The notes under the pieces are model-generated. The model did not search any database. It was given only the letters and a program-made list of their open reading frames with translations, and had not been told where the DNA came from. Of a DNA stretch of 64,000 nucleotides, positions 8,578-17,319 are shown one piece after another. Position numbers and translations under genes: made by a program. Every line of letters begins with the position of its first letter. The first letter of the stretch is position 1. The stretch is taken from positions 1 to 64,000 of the forward strand of contig NZ_JTAM01000006.1 in the NCBI RefSeq assembly GCF_000812565.1. The letters are read 5' to 3'. This DNA comes from Flammeovirga sp. OC4 (GTDB taxonomy: Bacteria; Bacteroidota; Bacteroidia; Cytophagales; Flammeovirgaceae).

Positions 8578-8991
8578 CTAATTTTCTGAAAAGAAAGGAG
8601 CAATACAGTCTAAAAATCGTTGTGGTGCTCTGCACGGTCGGTAAGTAGACTTACTCATAAATGCGAGTTTTGTCCATCCTTTGTGGAGTAATTCACCTTC
8701 TTCATTTGTGATCTCGTATTCAAATTGGAGTTTCACGGTAGGCTTTTCCACTAATTTGGTGGTAATGGTTAAAAGGTCGTCGTACTTAGCCGGTTTGATG
8801 TATTTAGAGTAGTTCTCCAATACAGGGAGCATTACACCGTCTGCTTCCATTTCTTTGTAACTCATCCCCAAACTTCTTAATGCTTCCGTTCTTCCTATCT
8901 CAAAGAATTTGGCATAATGACCGTAATAAACAAAGCCCATTTGGTCAGTATCAGCATAATTAATGCGTATTTGTGTTTGACGAGTTAACAT
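8578..8991 (-). CDS. acyl-CoA thioesterase, YbgC/4HBT family
   Basis: 137 residues forming one hot-dog fold. The signature YADTDQMGFVYYGHYAKFFEIGR carries the catalytic Asp (near residue 16) and the substrate-helix Tyr/His typical of YbgC/FadM enzymes. It hydrolyses acyl-CoA thioesters; the preferred chain length cannot be read from sequence. It is the first gene of a two-gene unit with the YihY gene and has a TATATTTG box just upstream. Confidence 0.9.
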   Translation of the reverse strand: MLTRQTQIRINYADTDQMGFVYYGHYAKFFEIGRTEALRSLGMSYKEMEADGVMLPVLENYSKYIKPAKYDDLLTITTKLVEKPTVKLQFEYEITNEEGELLHKGWTKLAFMSKSTYRPCRAPQRFLDCIAPFFSEN

Positions 8992-9019
8992 TTGAAATTC
9001 ACTTTTACTTTTAATTGTG

Positions 9020-9027
9020 CAAATATA
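9020..9027 (-). promoter_or_regulatory. -7 box TATATTTG of the thioesterase-yihY unit
   Basis: Exact TAnnTTTG match on the minus strand followed by CAC. It predicts a transcript start near 9014 and a leader of about 23 nt. Confidence 0.5.
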
Positions 9028-9153
9028 ATCATCAGAATTATCAAAACCGGTAATTTAGATCTCCATTTTCCTTAATCTAATGAAGGACTTGACCGCTGAC
9101 TTTCTACTATTTGCAATAAATTTTTAATTGGAGTTATTAAGAGGGAAGTGAAA

Positions 9154-9192
9154 AAAAATCACTTCAATGTGCACGACAGTGAAGTGATTTTT
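9154..9192 (-). terminator. terminator of grpE-dnaJ
   Basis: 13-bp perfect stem (9154-9166 with 9180-9192) and a 13-nt loop, followed on the minus strand by a T run. Located about 40 bp after the dnaJ stop. Confidence 0.85.
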
Positions 9193-9229
9193 AATATAAC
9201 TATCCATCTAAATGGAGTTTTTTAAACGC

Positions 9230-10396
9230 CTATTGAGCAAAGAAATCTTTCATTCTTGAGAAGAAGTTCTTACGTTTTTCTTGCTTATGCTCTTTTGTTG
9301 GGCTAAAGTTTTTGTGATCCTTCAACTTCTTCAAAATGTCTTTTTCCTCTGAAGAAAGTTTGATTGGAGTGAAAACTGAAATATGAATCAATTGATCACC
9401 AACACCATAACCGTTGATGTCACGAATACCTTTTCCTCTTAATCGAAGCACTTTACCACTTTGAGTACCTGCATCGATTGGCACTTTTACAGAACCTGTT
9501 AATGTAGGAATCTCAACCGTAGTACCTAAAGCAGCATCCATAAAGCTGATGTGTAATTCGAAGTGAATGTTTTCACCGTCTCTATGAAGTTGCTCGTCTT
9601 CAATGGCTTCAATCACAATAAGAAGGTCACCTGCAACACCACCACCTTTTGGCATGTTACCTTTGCCTCTCATTGAAAGTTGCATGCCATCATCCACTCC
9701 AGGAGGGATATTGATAGCTACTTCTTCTTCAGTATAAACACGTCCTTCTCCATCACAGTGCTCACACTTGTTTTTGATGATTTTACCTTCACCATTACAA
9801 GTTGGACAAGTAGTCTGAGAAACCATTTGTCCCAACATAGTGTTGACCACTTTTTGAACTTGTCCACTACCATGGCAAGTATGACAAGTTTCCAAGTCAG
9901 TACCATTTTTAGCACCTGTTCCATTACAGTGTTCACATGAAGTATAGCGTTTGATTCTAACTTTTTTCTCCACCCCTTTGGCCATTTCCTGAAGGGTAAG
10001 TTTAAGTTTAATTCTTAAGTTAGAACCTTTTTTTTGACGACGACCTCCGCCACCGCCACCTCCGAAGAAGTCGCCGAACGGGCTACCGCCACCACCAAAG
10101 ATATCGCCGAAGTGAGAGAATATGTCATCCATATTCATTCCTCCACCTCCGCCACCGAAGCCACCAGAACCATCAAAAGCTTGGTGTCCGAAACGGTCGT
10201 ATTGAGCACGTTTTTGATCATCACTCAATATTTCATAAGCTTCAGCTGCTTCTTTGAATTTCTCCTCAGCTACTGAATCACCCGGATTTTTATCCGGGTG
10301 GTACTTAATTGCTACTTTTCTGTATGCTTTCTTTATCTCACCACTCGAAGCGTCTTTGCTGACACCAAGAACTTCGTAATAATCTGTCTTTGCCAT
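9230..10396 (-). CDS. dnaJ: chaperone DnaJ (Hsp40)
   Basis: 388 residues with the full type I DnaJ layout. The J domain spans 1-70 with HPD at about 33-35. A Gly/Phe-rich linker follows (about 75-125, unusually glycine-rich). Four CxxCxGxG zinc repeats ([32 protein letters not shown]) lie at about 150-220, then the C-terminal substrate-binding domains. It stimulates DnaK ATPase and delivers unfolded proteins. It lies 17 bp after grpE in one operon; dnaK is not in the window. Confidence 0.97.
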   Translation of the reverse strand: MAKTDYYEVLGVSKDASSGEIKKAYRKVAIKYHPDKNPGDSVAEEKFKEAAEAYEILSDDQKRAQYDRFGHQAFDGSGGFGGGGGGMNMDDIFSHFGDIFGGGGSPFGDFFGGGGGGGRRQKKGSNLRIKLKLTLQEMAKGVEKKVRIKRYTSCEHCNGTGAKNGTDLETCHTCHGSGQVQKVVNTMLGQMVSQTTCPTCNGEGKIIKNKCEHCDGEGRVYTEEEVAINIPPGVDDGMQLSMRGKGNMPKGGGVAGDLLIVIEAIEDEQLHRDGENIHFELHISFMDAALGTTVEIPTLTGSVKVPIDAGTQSGKVLRLRGKGIRDINGYGVGDQLIHISVFTPIKLSSEEKDILKKLKDHKNFSPTKEHKQEKRKNFFSRMKDFFAQ

Positions 10397-10413
10397 AAAG
10401 AGGTTTTATAAAT

Positions 10414-10986
10414 TTATTGACCGACTACTACCTTCGCGTAGCGGATTACTTTATCATTTAACGTGTAACCTTTTTCTACAACGTCAACAATTTTGTCTTT
10501 AAACTCTTCCGTTGGAGCAGGGATTTGAGTGATAGCATCATGGAAATCAGTGTTTAACTCTTTTCCAGTAGCATCCTCCATTTGTTTTAAACCTTGTCCT
10601 TCTAAAGTTTTAAGCATTTTATCTTTAATCATCACAACGCCGTCAAGCACAGGCTTCACTTCTTCGTTTTCAGATTTTGTATTTGCAATTGCTCTTTCTA
10701 AATCATCAATAGTAGGGATGATTGCAGAAAGTACTTTCTCACTAGCAGTTTTTGTAAGGTCAACTTTCTCTTTCGCAGTACGTCTACGGAAGTTATCGAA
10801 CTCTGAGTATAAACGAAGGTATTTATCCTTCATTTCTGCTAACTCTTGTGCTAGTTTGTCAGTTTCAGAAACTTCAGCTTGCTCTTCTGTTGTTTCCTCT
10901 GTTTGTTCTTCAGTATTTTCAGAACTAGTTTCTTCTACTTGTTCTTCTTTGTTTTCGATATTTTCTTTTTCTTTATTTTCTGCCAT
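10414..10986 (-). CDS. grpE: nucleotide exchange factor GrpE
   Basis: 190 residues. A very acidic, low-complexity N-terminus (about 1-45, Glu/Thr-rich) precedes a long coiled coil and the GrpE core with FDNFRRRTAKEK and the C-terminal HDAITQIPAP...GYTLNDKVIRYAKVVVG block. It releases ADP from DnaK. First gene of the grpE-dnaJ operon. Two inverted repeats lie in the upstream gap (11076-11089 and 11100-11110) and may be heat-shock control elements. Confidence 0.96.
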   Translation of the reverse strand: MAENKEKENIENKEEQVEETSSENTEEQTEETTEEQAEVSETDKLAQELAEMKDKYLRLYSEFDNFRRRTAKEKVDLTKTASEKVLSAIIPTIDDLERAIANTKSENEEVKPVLDGVVMIKDKMLKTLEGQGLKQMEDATGKELNTDFHDAITQIPAPTEEFKDKIVDVVEKGYTLNDKVIRYAKVVVGQ

Positions 10987-11322
10987 TTCGGTATTTTTTC
11001 TAGTCTAAAATATACATCACGTAGCTTTTCAACAATATTGCCAAGGCTGATATTCAAGTCAAACTGTCCTGAAATCACTGACAACAGTGCTAATACATTG
11101 ACATTCTGTCTTTTTTTCAGTCAAGAAGATCTATGTGATTTCAAACAAAAACCTTGTACAATGCGCAATTATACAAGGTTTTCAAAAGTGATTATATTTT
11201 TATTGCAATTTATTGAGGAATAAAGAGAGGTAAGAGGTAAGAATGAAGAGGTAAAAGGCGGTCTGTTTTGACACTACCGTGATACCATGATTTTTAATTC
11301 TTTACTCTTAAATTTAAAATCC
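10987..11322. other. 336-bp gap between grpE and the amidohydrolase gene
   Basis: Near grpE it holds two inverted repeats read on the plus strand: CACTG-ACAA-CAGTG (11076-11089) and GACA-TTC-TGTC (11100-11110). These are candidates for regulation of the grpE-dnaJ operon. The amidohydrolase terminator follows at 11147-11182. Then comes a purine-rich stretch with short GAGGTAA-type repeats (about 11223-11258) with no coding character. No gene seen. Confidence 0.5.
11147..11182 (-). terminator. terminator of the M20 amidohydrolase gene
   Basis: Stem AAAACCTTGTA with TACAAGGTTTT (11147-11157, 11172-11182) and a 14-nt loop. T-rich on the minus strand after the second arm. It lies about 140 bp after the stop codon. 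Confidence 0.7.
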
Positions 11323-12519
11323 TTATCCTTTGAAATTCAATTCATTCAAAGCTAACCAGGCCATCAACCCAACACCAATTTCTAATGCATCTTCGTCAAT
11401 GTCAAAAGTAGGTGTATGCACTGATGATACGATTCCTTTTTCCTCATTTCTTGTTCCTAAACGATAAAAACAAGAATCCATTTCTTGAGAATAATAAGAG
11501 AAATCTTCTGCGGCTAACCAGATGTCTAAATCCACTACGTTTTCTTCTCCTAAGAATTCAATCGCAGCTGCTTTGTTTCTTCTCGTTAACTCAGGTTCGT
11601 TGACCAAGAAAGGATATCCTTTTTGAATGTCCATGTCTACAGTAGCACCCATACCTTCTGCAATTCCCTTAGCAATACTAGTGATACGTTCGTGTGCTTC
11701 CATTCTCCATTCTTCGTTCATGGTACGGAAAGTACCTTTCACTTTTACTTCATTAGGAATCACGTTGGTAGCACCAAATGCTCTCACGTCACCAAATGAT
11801 AGAACAGAAGGGATTTTAGGAGCAGCATATCTACTTACAATTTGTTGTAAGGCTACAATAATATGAGAAGTGATGACAATAGGATCAATATTTTTTTCAG
11901 GCATAGCTCCATGTCCACCTTTACCTTTTACAGTAAAATAGATCTCATCAGCACTTGCCATATACATTCCCTCTCTGAAACCCACTTTACCGCAGTCAAT
12001 AAATGGCATTACATGTTGACCAATCATTTTAGAAGGAGTTGGGTTTTTAAGTGCTCCATCTTTGATCATTAGTGAAGCTCCTCCAGGAAGTTTTTCTTCA
12101 CCAGGCTGAAAAATTAGTTTAATTGTTCCCTCAAACTCGCTGCTAATTGATTGTAAAATCTGAGCTGCACCTAAAAGAGAAGTCGTGTGTACATCATGGC
12201 CACAAGCATGCATTACCCCTTCATTTTTAGACTTGTAAGGAACATCATTTTCTTCAATAATAGGAAGAGCATCCATGTCACCTCTTAATGCAATCACTTT
12301 AGAATCAGGATTATTACCTTTGATTAGACCAACTACTCCCGTTTCTGCTACGCCTTCTTGCACTTCAACACCATAACTTCTAAGCTTTTCGGCTACGTAT
12401 TTGGCTGTTTCAAATTCCTGATATGATAATTCAGGGTTCGCATGAAGATGTCTTCTATTGGCAACAATCTCATCAAGGTTCTCTTTGACAGAACTTTTGA
12501 TTTTTTCAATTAAACTCAT
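11323..12519 (-). CDS. M20 family amidohydrolase
   Basis: 398 residues of the M20D amidohydrolase group (N-acyl amino acid or IAA-amino acid hydrolases). Visible motifs are RGDMDALPI near residue 80, HACGHDVHTTSLLGAA near 105 with the Cys and two His metal ligands, QPGEEKLPGGA with the catalytic Glu, and LAAEDFSYY near the end. A dimerisation (lid) domain occupies the middle. It removes acyl groups from N-acyl amino acids or peptides in the cytoplasm; the substrate is not defined. No signal peptide. Confidence 0.9.
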   Translation of the reverse strand: MSLIEKIKSSVKENLDEIVANRRHLHANPELSYQEFETAKYVAEKLRSYGVEVQEGVAETGVVGLIKGNNPDSKVIALRGDMDALPIIEENDVPYKSKNEGVMHACGHDVHTTSLLGAAQILQSISSEFEGTIKLIFQPGEEKLPGGASLMIKDGALKNPTPSKMIGQHVMPFIDCGKVGFREGMYMASADEIYFTVKGKGGHGAMPEKNIDPIVITSHIIVALQQIVSRYAAPKIPSVLSFGDVRAFGATNVIPNEVKVKGTFRTMNEEWRMEAHERITSIAKGIAEGMGATVDMDIQKGYPFLVNEPELTRRNKAAAIEFLGEENVVDLDIWLAAEDFSYYSQEMDSCFYRLGTRNEEKGIVSSVHTPTFDIDEDALEIGVGLMAWLALNELNFKG

Positions 12520-12565
12520 CCTATATTTTATTTTAATATTTGAATCTTAAAACTTACAACAGTTG

Positions 12566-13942
12566 CTATCTGCCTGCATTTTTCATTGCATTTTTGGCAG
12601 GAATAATTGAAGCAAAGACCGTGATAGTAGTGACTGTTAGGCAGATGATTAGGAAGTCGATCCATCTGGTTTCAACAGGGTAAGCATCTAAAATGCCATT
12701 ATTAGCCCCTGTACTTATCCATTTGAATTTTTCTTGAGAAAAACAGAAAACATATCCTGAAAGCAAACCAAAAATGGCACCTGATAAGGCGACTAGCCCA
12801 CCTTCAAACAAGAAAATTTTACCAATCATCTTATTAGTGGCTCCCATTGATTTCAAGATGCTCATGTCATGTGCTTTCTCAATAGATAGCATTGCCAAAG
12901 CGAAGAAAACATTGAAAGAGGCGATACCTAAAATCAACGCAAATGTTCCATAAGTAAAAAACTTCTCAATTTTTAAAGCCCTTAATACTTGAGCTTGTTG
13001 TTCAGGTCTAGTTTTAATGATAAAGTCATCTCCCAATACTTTTTGAAGGTTACTTTTGACTTTATCCGCTGTATATTCGTCTGTTGTTTTAATTTCTAAT
13101 CCAGTTCTTAGGTTGCCATAATTCAAAAGAGAGTTGGCAAATTCTAAAGAAACAATAACGGTAGCCTGATCAAATTGTGGCTCAGCTACAAAGACTCCCC
13201 CTGCTTGAATTATCTTTTTATTAAATGCTTTTCCAGGATCTAGAGATGCTTTTCCTTTTCTTTTTGGATACCAAAATTGAAGCGGATACATACTGTCTCT
13301 TAGTCGAAGCCCTAGCTCCTGATATACTCCAGAACCTACCAAAACATACCTTGTGTCATTACTAAATAGTTTGTTTGTTCCTAAAACAACGGTAGTGTCA
13401 ATTTGAGTTTGAAGTGCAAAATTTTCACTTACCCCTTTCATAGTTACTACTTTCTGTTTGTTGTTGTAAAGGATCAGAACTTTATCTTCAATTACTTCAG
13501 TTATGGCTTTTATTCCTTCCACATTTTCAATTTCATTACGAAACGACCAAGTGTAAGGAAATGACTTTCCTTCGGCAGGAATGATTTTTAACTCAGGGTT
13601 GTGCCTATTGAACATCCCCGTCAACGTTTGTTCCATTCCATTAAATAATGAAAGTACAATAACTAGGGCAGCAGTACCAAAACCCACACCAATCATCGCA
13701 ATATTAGATAACGTCTGTATGAAGTTTTGTTTAATAAATCGTTCTGCTAATCCTTTATACGTCCTACGAATACGTTTAGGGGAGAATGTAAAAAGTACTC
13801 CAATGGCCTTTCCCAAAAAGATAATTAACCCAAAAGACATTTGAACCACTAATACAATGAGCATTAGAGGGATGCTTTTGATATTTCTTTGAGATAGGAA
13901 ATATCTTTTTGCTACAAAGAAAGGTAGTCCTGATTTCGACAT
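12566..13942 (-). CDS. FtsX/LolC-E-like ABC transporter permease
   Basis: 458 residues. An N-terminal cytosolic stretch and a first membrane helix (about 25-50) are followed by a second helix (TLSNIAMIGVGFGTAALVIVLSLFNGMEQ), a large periplasmic MacB-like domain (about 120-320) and three C-terminal helices of the FtsX domain (from FFTYGTFALILGIASFNVFF). This matches lipoprotein-releasing LolC/E-type permeases. No LolD ATPase gene is adjacent, so the partner is elsewhere. The extra N-terminal helix is common in Bacteroidota versions. Has a good -33/-7 promoter. Confidence 0.85.
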   Translation of the reverse strand: MSKSGLPFFVAKRYFLSQRNIKSIPLMLIVLVVQMSFGLIIFLGKAIGVLFTFSPKRIRRTYKGLAERFIKQNFIQTLSNIAMIGVGFGTAALVIVLSLFNGMEQTLTGMFNRHNPELKIIPAEGKSFPYTWSFRNEIENVEGIKAITEVIEDKVLILYNNKQKVVTMKGVSENFALQTQIDTTVVLGTNKLFSNDTRYVLVGSGVYQELGLRLRDSMYPLQFWYPKRKGKASLDPGKAFNKKIIQAGGVFVAEPQFDQATVIVSLEFANSLLNYGNLRTGLEIKTTDEYTADKVKSNLQKVLGDDFIIKTRPEQQAQVLRALKIEKFFTYGTFALILGIASFNVFFALAMLSIEKAHDMSILKSMGATNKMIGKIFLFEGGLVALSGAIFGLLSGYVFCFSQEKFKWISTGANNGILDAYPVETRWIDFLIICLTVTTITVFASIIPAKNAMKNAGR

Positions 13943-13965
13943 TTACTTTTTTATTAACTTCGTCA

Positions 13966-13997
13966 CAAAGTTAAGCGTAGAGTTTAATTCTTAACAA
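13966..13997 (-). promoter_or_regulatory. promoter of the LolC/E-like permease gene
   Basis: On the minus strand a -33 TTG (13995-13997) is followed after 21 bp by TAACTTTG (13966-13973), an exact TAnnTTTG. This is the standard Bacteroidota sigma-A arrangement and gives a leader of roughly 17 nt. Confidence 0.65.
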
Positions 13998-14292
13998 CAT
14001 TGTAGTAATAACTTCACTTGAAAGTTGAAAGTTTGTAATTATTGCAAAGAATAATAGTGTTTTCAAATTAATTTGTTCGATGTAGGGGTGTTTAAGCTTA
14101 GGGTTAAGCATTTTTTAGCCCTGAACTTCGGTGAGTAGATACAAGACACCTAGTACTATTTTGTAATTATGACAGGTTAAATAGATGAAACGGACATCAC
14201 TATTATTTCATTTTTTTGTATTGTACTTACAAAAAATAAAACGGGATTACCTATAAATTACTTTTGACTTAGTACTTACTCGTAGAATATCT

Positions 14293-14300
14293 TAACTTTG
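14293..14300 (+). promoter_or_regulatory. -7 box TAACTTTG of the WG-repeat gene
   Basis: Exact TAnnTTTG match. The expected start would be near 14306, giving a leader of about 115 nt. A TTG (about 14264) lies upstream but the spacing of about 26 bp is longer than normal. Confidence 0.4.
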
Positions 14301-14421
14301 GGGCTGTAAATAGGTACGGGGTAACGGATAGTAATAACGAATATTATTATCGAACAATTTAAACTAAATAGCAATCAGACAAATCTTGGATAAAGTATCA
14401 CCTTATTTAGGAATTAGAAAG

Positions 14422-17055
14422 ATGAAATTTTACTTTCTACTGCTACTTTTTTGTGCTTGCACTAATACGCTTTTTGCTCAAAATGTAAAATCATTTTGGA
14501 AGCTATTAGAAAAAGGGGAGTATATCAAAATTGAGAAAAAAATACAAAAGGAAAAAAATGCAGAAGTTACAGATGCTGTTTTGCAATCTTACTTAGGGCT
14601 TTATTTCTTTCATGTTCCCAAGGTCTCTAACTTAGACTCAGCTTACTATTATTTTCAAAGTGCTGATACCTTATGGAATGCTGCATCTGATGATCAGATT
14701 AATTCTTGGTCTAAAAGCTATGTGACTGAAGATTCTATTAAAAACTGGATTCAGAATGTAGAAAAAACGGGTTTTGATCACACTTTAGACAGTATGACAG
14801 AACAAGGTTTTGCTACTTATATTCAAAAATTTCCTCACGCTTTATACATCCCTAGGGCTATCGAACTTAGAGATAGTCTTGGTTTTGAAAATGCTAAAAA
14901 AGAACATAGTTATAATGCTTATGAAGCTTTTGTAAGAACTTACCCTGAAGCAAAACAAGCAGAAGAAGCACAACATCAATATGAGCTATTGGTTTATCAT
15001 TCCAAGACAAAAGATGCTGATGAAAAGGTTTTAGCTCAATTCTTATTAGAACACCCTAATAATAAATACAGGGAAAAGGTAGAAGGTCAACTTTATAAAT
15101 TAAGAACAGAGAATAGATCTAGAAGTGACTATGAACAGTTTGTCCGAGACTACCCCCAAAGTATTTATGCAGATTCAGCAATAGCCCACTTATGGTATTT
15201 TTCAATTGAAAAAGATAGTATTTTAACCCATTACCCATCATGGTCTGAAAAAGAATACTATGGATCCATTTTAAATGAAAAGGAGAGAGTATTTCCTGTT
15301 TGTAGCAACGAGGAGGTTATTTTTATTGATGCAAATGGTCGTCCTTACCTTGAAGGAGACTTTGTAAGTGCGTCATCAGATTATAATTGTCACGGTACAA
15401 CAAATATCTACTTTGAGGTGAAAAAAGAAGCTGGAATAGGTTGGGTAGACCGAAAAGGTAAAGCAGTTGTAGCATGTCAGTATGAAGAGATAATACCATT
15501 AGAAGAAGGGTTGGTGAGTGTGAGAAAAAATAATAAATATGGTATTTATGCTCTGAATGAAGGAGAATGGATGCCTACTATTTATGATCAAGTGTTGAGA
15601 GTGAGTAATAGGTTATTTGGTGTAAGAAAGAAATCTCGTTGGGGGTTAATTTCATTAGACGGAGAAATTAAATTTCCAGTTGAAGCAGGACAATTGATTC
15701 ATATTTCTGATAATATAGTACTGGTGATGAAAAAAGGACGATGGGCCAGTTATACGGAATCAGATATTTTTGAAAATAATATTTCTACCGCAGATTCTAT
15801 ATTCAAGTTCGAAGGCTATAAATTATTGAAAGACCAATGGTATGCACTCTCAGAGGCAGGCAAGTGGTCTATTTATTCTCCTAATGGAAAAAAATGGAGT
15901 AAGGGAGTGACTTACGATGAAATCAGAGATACATCAAATGAAGGAGGTTGGCTGGTAAGAAATGATTCTTTATGGCAACTGATCAATTATGACATGAAAA
16001 TCAAAATTGACTCAATGCTTCAACCTGTCTTAGTTCAAGGTAAAGGAGTGATATCAAAATGGAATGGTAAGTGGAATGCCTATCAATGGGATGGTTCAAA
16101 AATAAGCGAACATGATTCGGATACTCTTTCTTTTTTAAATAAGGAGTTAGACTTATTGATAGAGAAGGAAAAGAAATATTGGGTGAAGTTTTTTCAATCA
16201 GAAAAGACCTTGTCACTTCATAAGTATAAGGAATGGAACATTACACATATCCAACAAGATTCATTAAGTCCTGCTTTTTTATCCGTTAAAAGTAAAAGGA
16301 ATAATAGATATGCTTTATTGAATGAGAGTGGGTCTCAGATCATGACACCTCAATTCAGTAAACTGAATGTATATAAAGAAGGAGTGGTAACGGCAAAGTA
16401 TGGTTCGTTAGAATATCTTTATTCTGTAAAAGGAAAAAAGGTTTATAATGAGGGATATTCGTCCATAAAATATGATAATGGCGTATTCCACTTAAAATCT
16501 AAAGGGAAATATGGTTTATTTGTACCTGATTCTTCTTTTAGGATTCCTCCAATTTTTGATGAACCTTTGCAGAGAACGCACTTGAAAAAGGAAGGAGAAC
16601 AATTATGGATGGGTAAAAAAGCTGGAAAATATGGTTTGCTTTCTCTATCAAATGCCAAAACAGCAAAGCTCTACTATGAAAAAATGAAACCCATCAATAA
16701 TGGGTTAGCTTTTGTATGGGAAGATGAAAAATGGAAGTTACTAGATGTTGTGAACAATACTATAGCTTTAGAATGTGAGAGTTATGAATTATTTGCGCTA
16801 AGTGATGACCAATTTTGGATCCGATACGTAAAGAAAAATAAGTTTGGAGTTTACACTTCCAAGTTTGGAGATGTAATATTCCCTGAATTTGAATCCATAG
16901 AAAATATGGGGGATATTCAGCGTCCATTATTTATTGGTAAACAATATATACATCAGGCAAAATTAAACATACTACTTTATATGGATTTACAAGGTAAAGT
17001 TGTATTTCAAACAATATTAAACGAAAATCAATACAGTAAAATAAAATGTGAGTAA
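14422..17055 (+). CDS. secreted WG-repeat protein
   Basis: 877 residues. The signal peptide is MKFYFLLLLFCACTNTLFAQ. Residues of about 20-270 contain helical repeats resembling TPR/outer-membrane-assembly (YfiO-like) motifs, with three related units around YEAFVRTYPEAKQAEE, FLLEHPNNKYREKVE and YEQFVRDYPQSIYADS. The rest is a series of WG (KWG) beta repeats, seen as NKYGIYALNEGEW, SRWGLISLDGEI, GKYGLFVPD and GKYGLLSLS. WG-repeat proteins are thought to be surface or periplasmic scaffolds; the function is unknown. An in-frame TTG at 14386 would prefix 12 residues that break the signal peptide, so the ATG is used. Confidence 0.8.
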   Translation: MKFYFLLLLFCACTNTLFAQNVKSFWKLLEKGEYIKIEKKIQKEKNAEVTDAVLQSYLGLYFFHVPKVSNLDSAYYYFQSADTLWNAASDDQINSWSKSYVTEDSIKNWIQNVEKTGFDHTLDSMTEQGFATYIQKFPHALYIPRAIELRDSLGFENAKKEHSYNAYEAFVRTYPEAKQAEEAQHQYELLVYHSKTKDADEKVLAQFLLEHPNNKYREKVEGQLYKLRTENRSRSDYEQFVRDYPQSIYADSAIAHLWYFSIEKDSILTHYPSWSEKEYYGSILNEKERVFPVCSNEEVIFIDANGRPYLEGDFVSASSDYNCHGTTNIYFEVKKEAGIGWVDRKGKAVVACQYEEIIPLEEGLVSVRKNNKYGIYALNEGEWMPTIYDQVLRVSNRLFGVRKKSRWGLISLDGEIKFPVEAGQLIHISDNIVLVMKKGRWASYTESDIFENNISTADSIFKFEGYKLLKDQWYALSEAGKWSIYSPNGKKWSKGVTYDEIRDTSNEGGWLVRNDSLWQLINYDMKIKIDSMLQPVLVQGKGVISKWNGKWNAYQWDGSKISEHDSDTLSFLNKELDLLIEKEKKYWVKFFQSEKTLSLHKYKEWNITHIQQDSLSPAFLSVKSKRNNRYALLNESGSQIMTPQFSKLNVYKEGVVTAKYGSLEYLYSVKGKKVYNEGYSSIKYDNGVFHLKSKGKYGLFVPDSSFRIPPIFDEPLQRTHLKKEGEQLWMGKKAGKYGLLSLSNAKTAKLYYEKMKPINNGLAFVWEDEKWKLLDVVNNTIALECESYELFALSDDQFWIRYVKKNKFGVYTSKFGDVIFPEFESIENMGDIQRPLFIGKQYIHQAKLNILLYMDLQGKVVFQTILNENQYSKIKCE

Positions 17056-17319
17056 TTATCTACGGTTAACGTTTTAGATCTAAAAAGAGGTTAAAGAATT
17101 GTTAAAACTATCTTAATGAACTCTCTTAAATAGATTTATTGAATTTTATCATTGTTTTGAGTTCTCTATTTTTTCTAAAATAGCATTGCAGTTACAGAGG
17201 ATAAATATTAAAAGAATACGAGAATTTCAACTTATGCGATTGGCGTTCAAGTAAATACTAATTAAAAACAACAATCTTTCTAGTTGCATCAAGCATCAAG
17301 TACGATATAATACACAATT

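Larger units (their letters stand above)
13943..14421. other. 479-bp divergent intergenic region
   Basis: Separates the minus-strand permease from the plus-strand WG-repeat gene. It holds the permease promoter (13966-13997) and a TAACTTTG box (14293-14300) about 120 bp before the WG-repeat start. The middle 250 bp is AT-rich with no open frame, terminator or clear repeat. Confidence 0.5.

Noticed and set aside
10034-10276. Plus-strand open frame across the dnaJ Gly/Phe region
   Set aside because: Antisense shadow of a GC-richer low-complexity segment; repetitive Thr/Ala/Ser content only.
11223-11258. Purine-rich GAGGTAA-type short repeats as a tandem repeat array
   Set aside because: Units are irregular and only three to four in number; looks like low-complexity intergenic DNA.
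14386-14421. Upstream TTG start for the WG-repeat gene
   Set aside because: Would place 12 polar residues ahead of a good signal peptide that begins at the ATG 14422.
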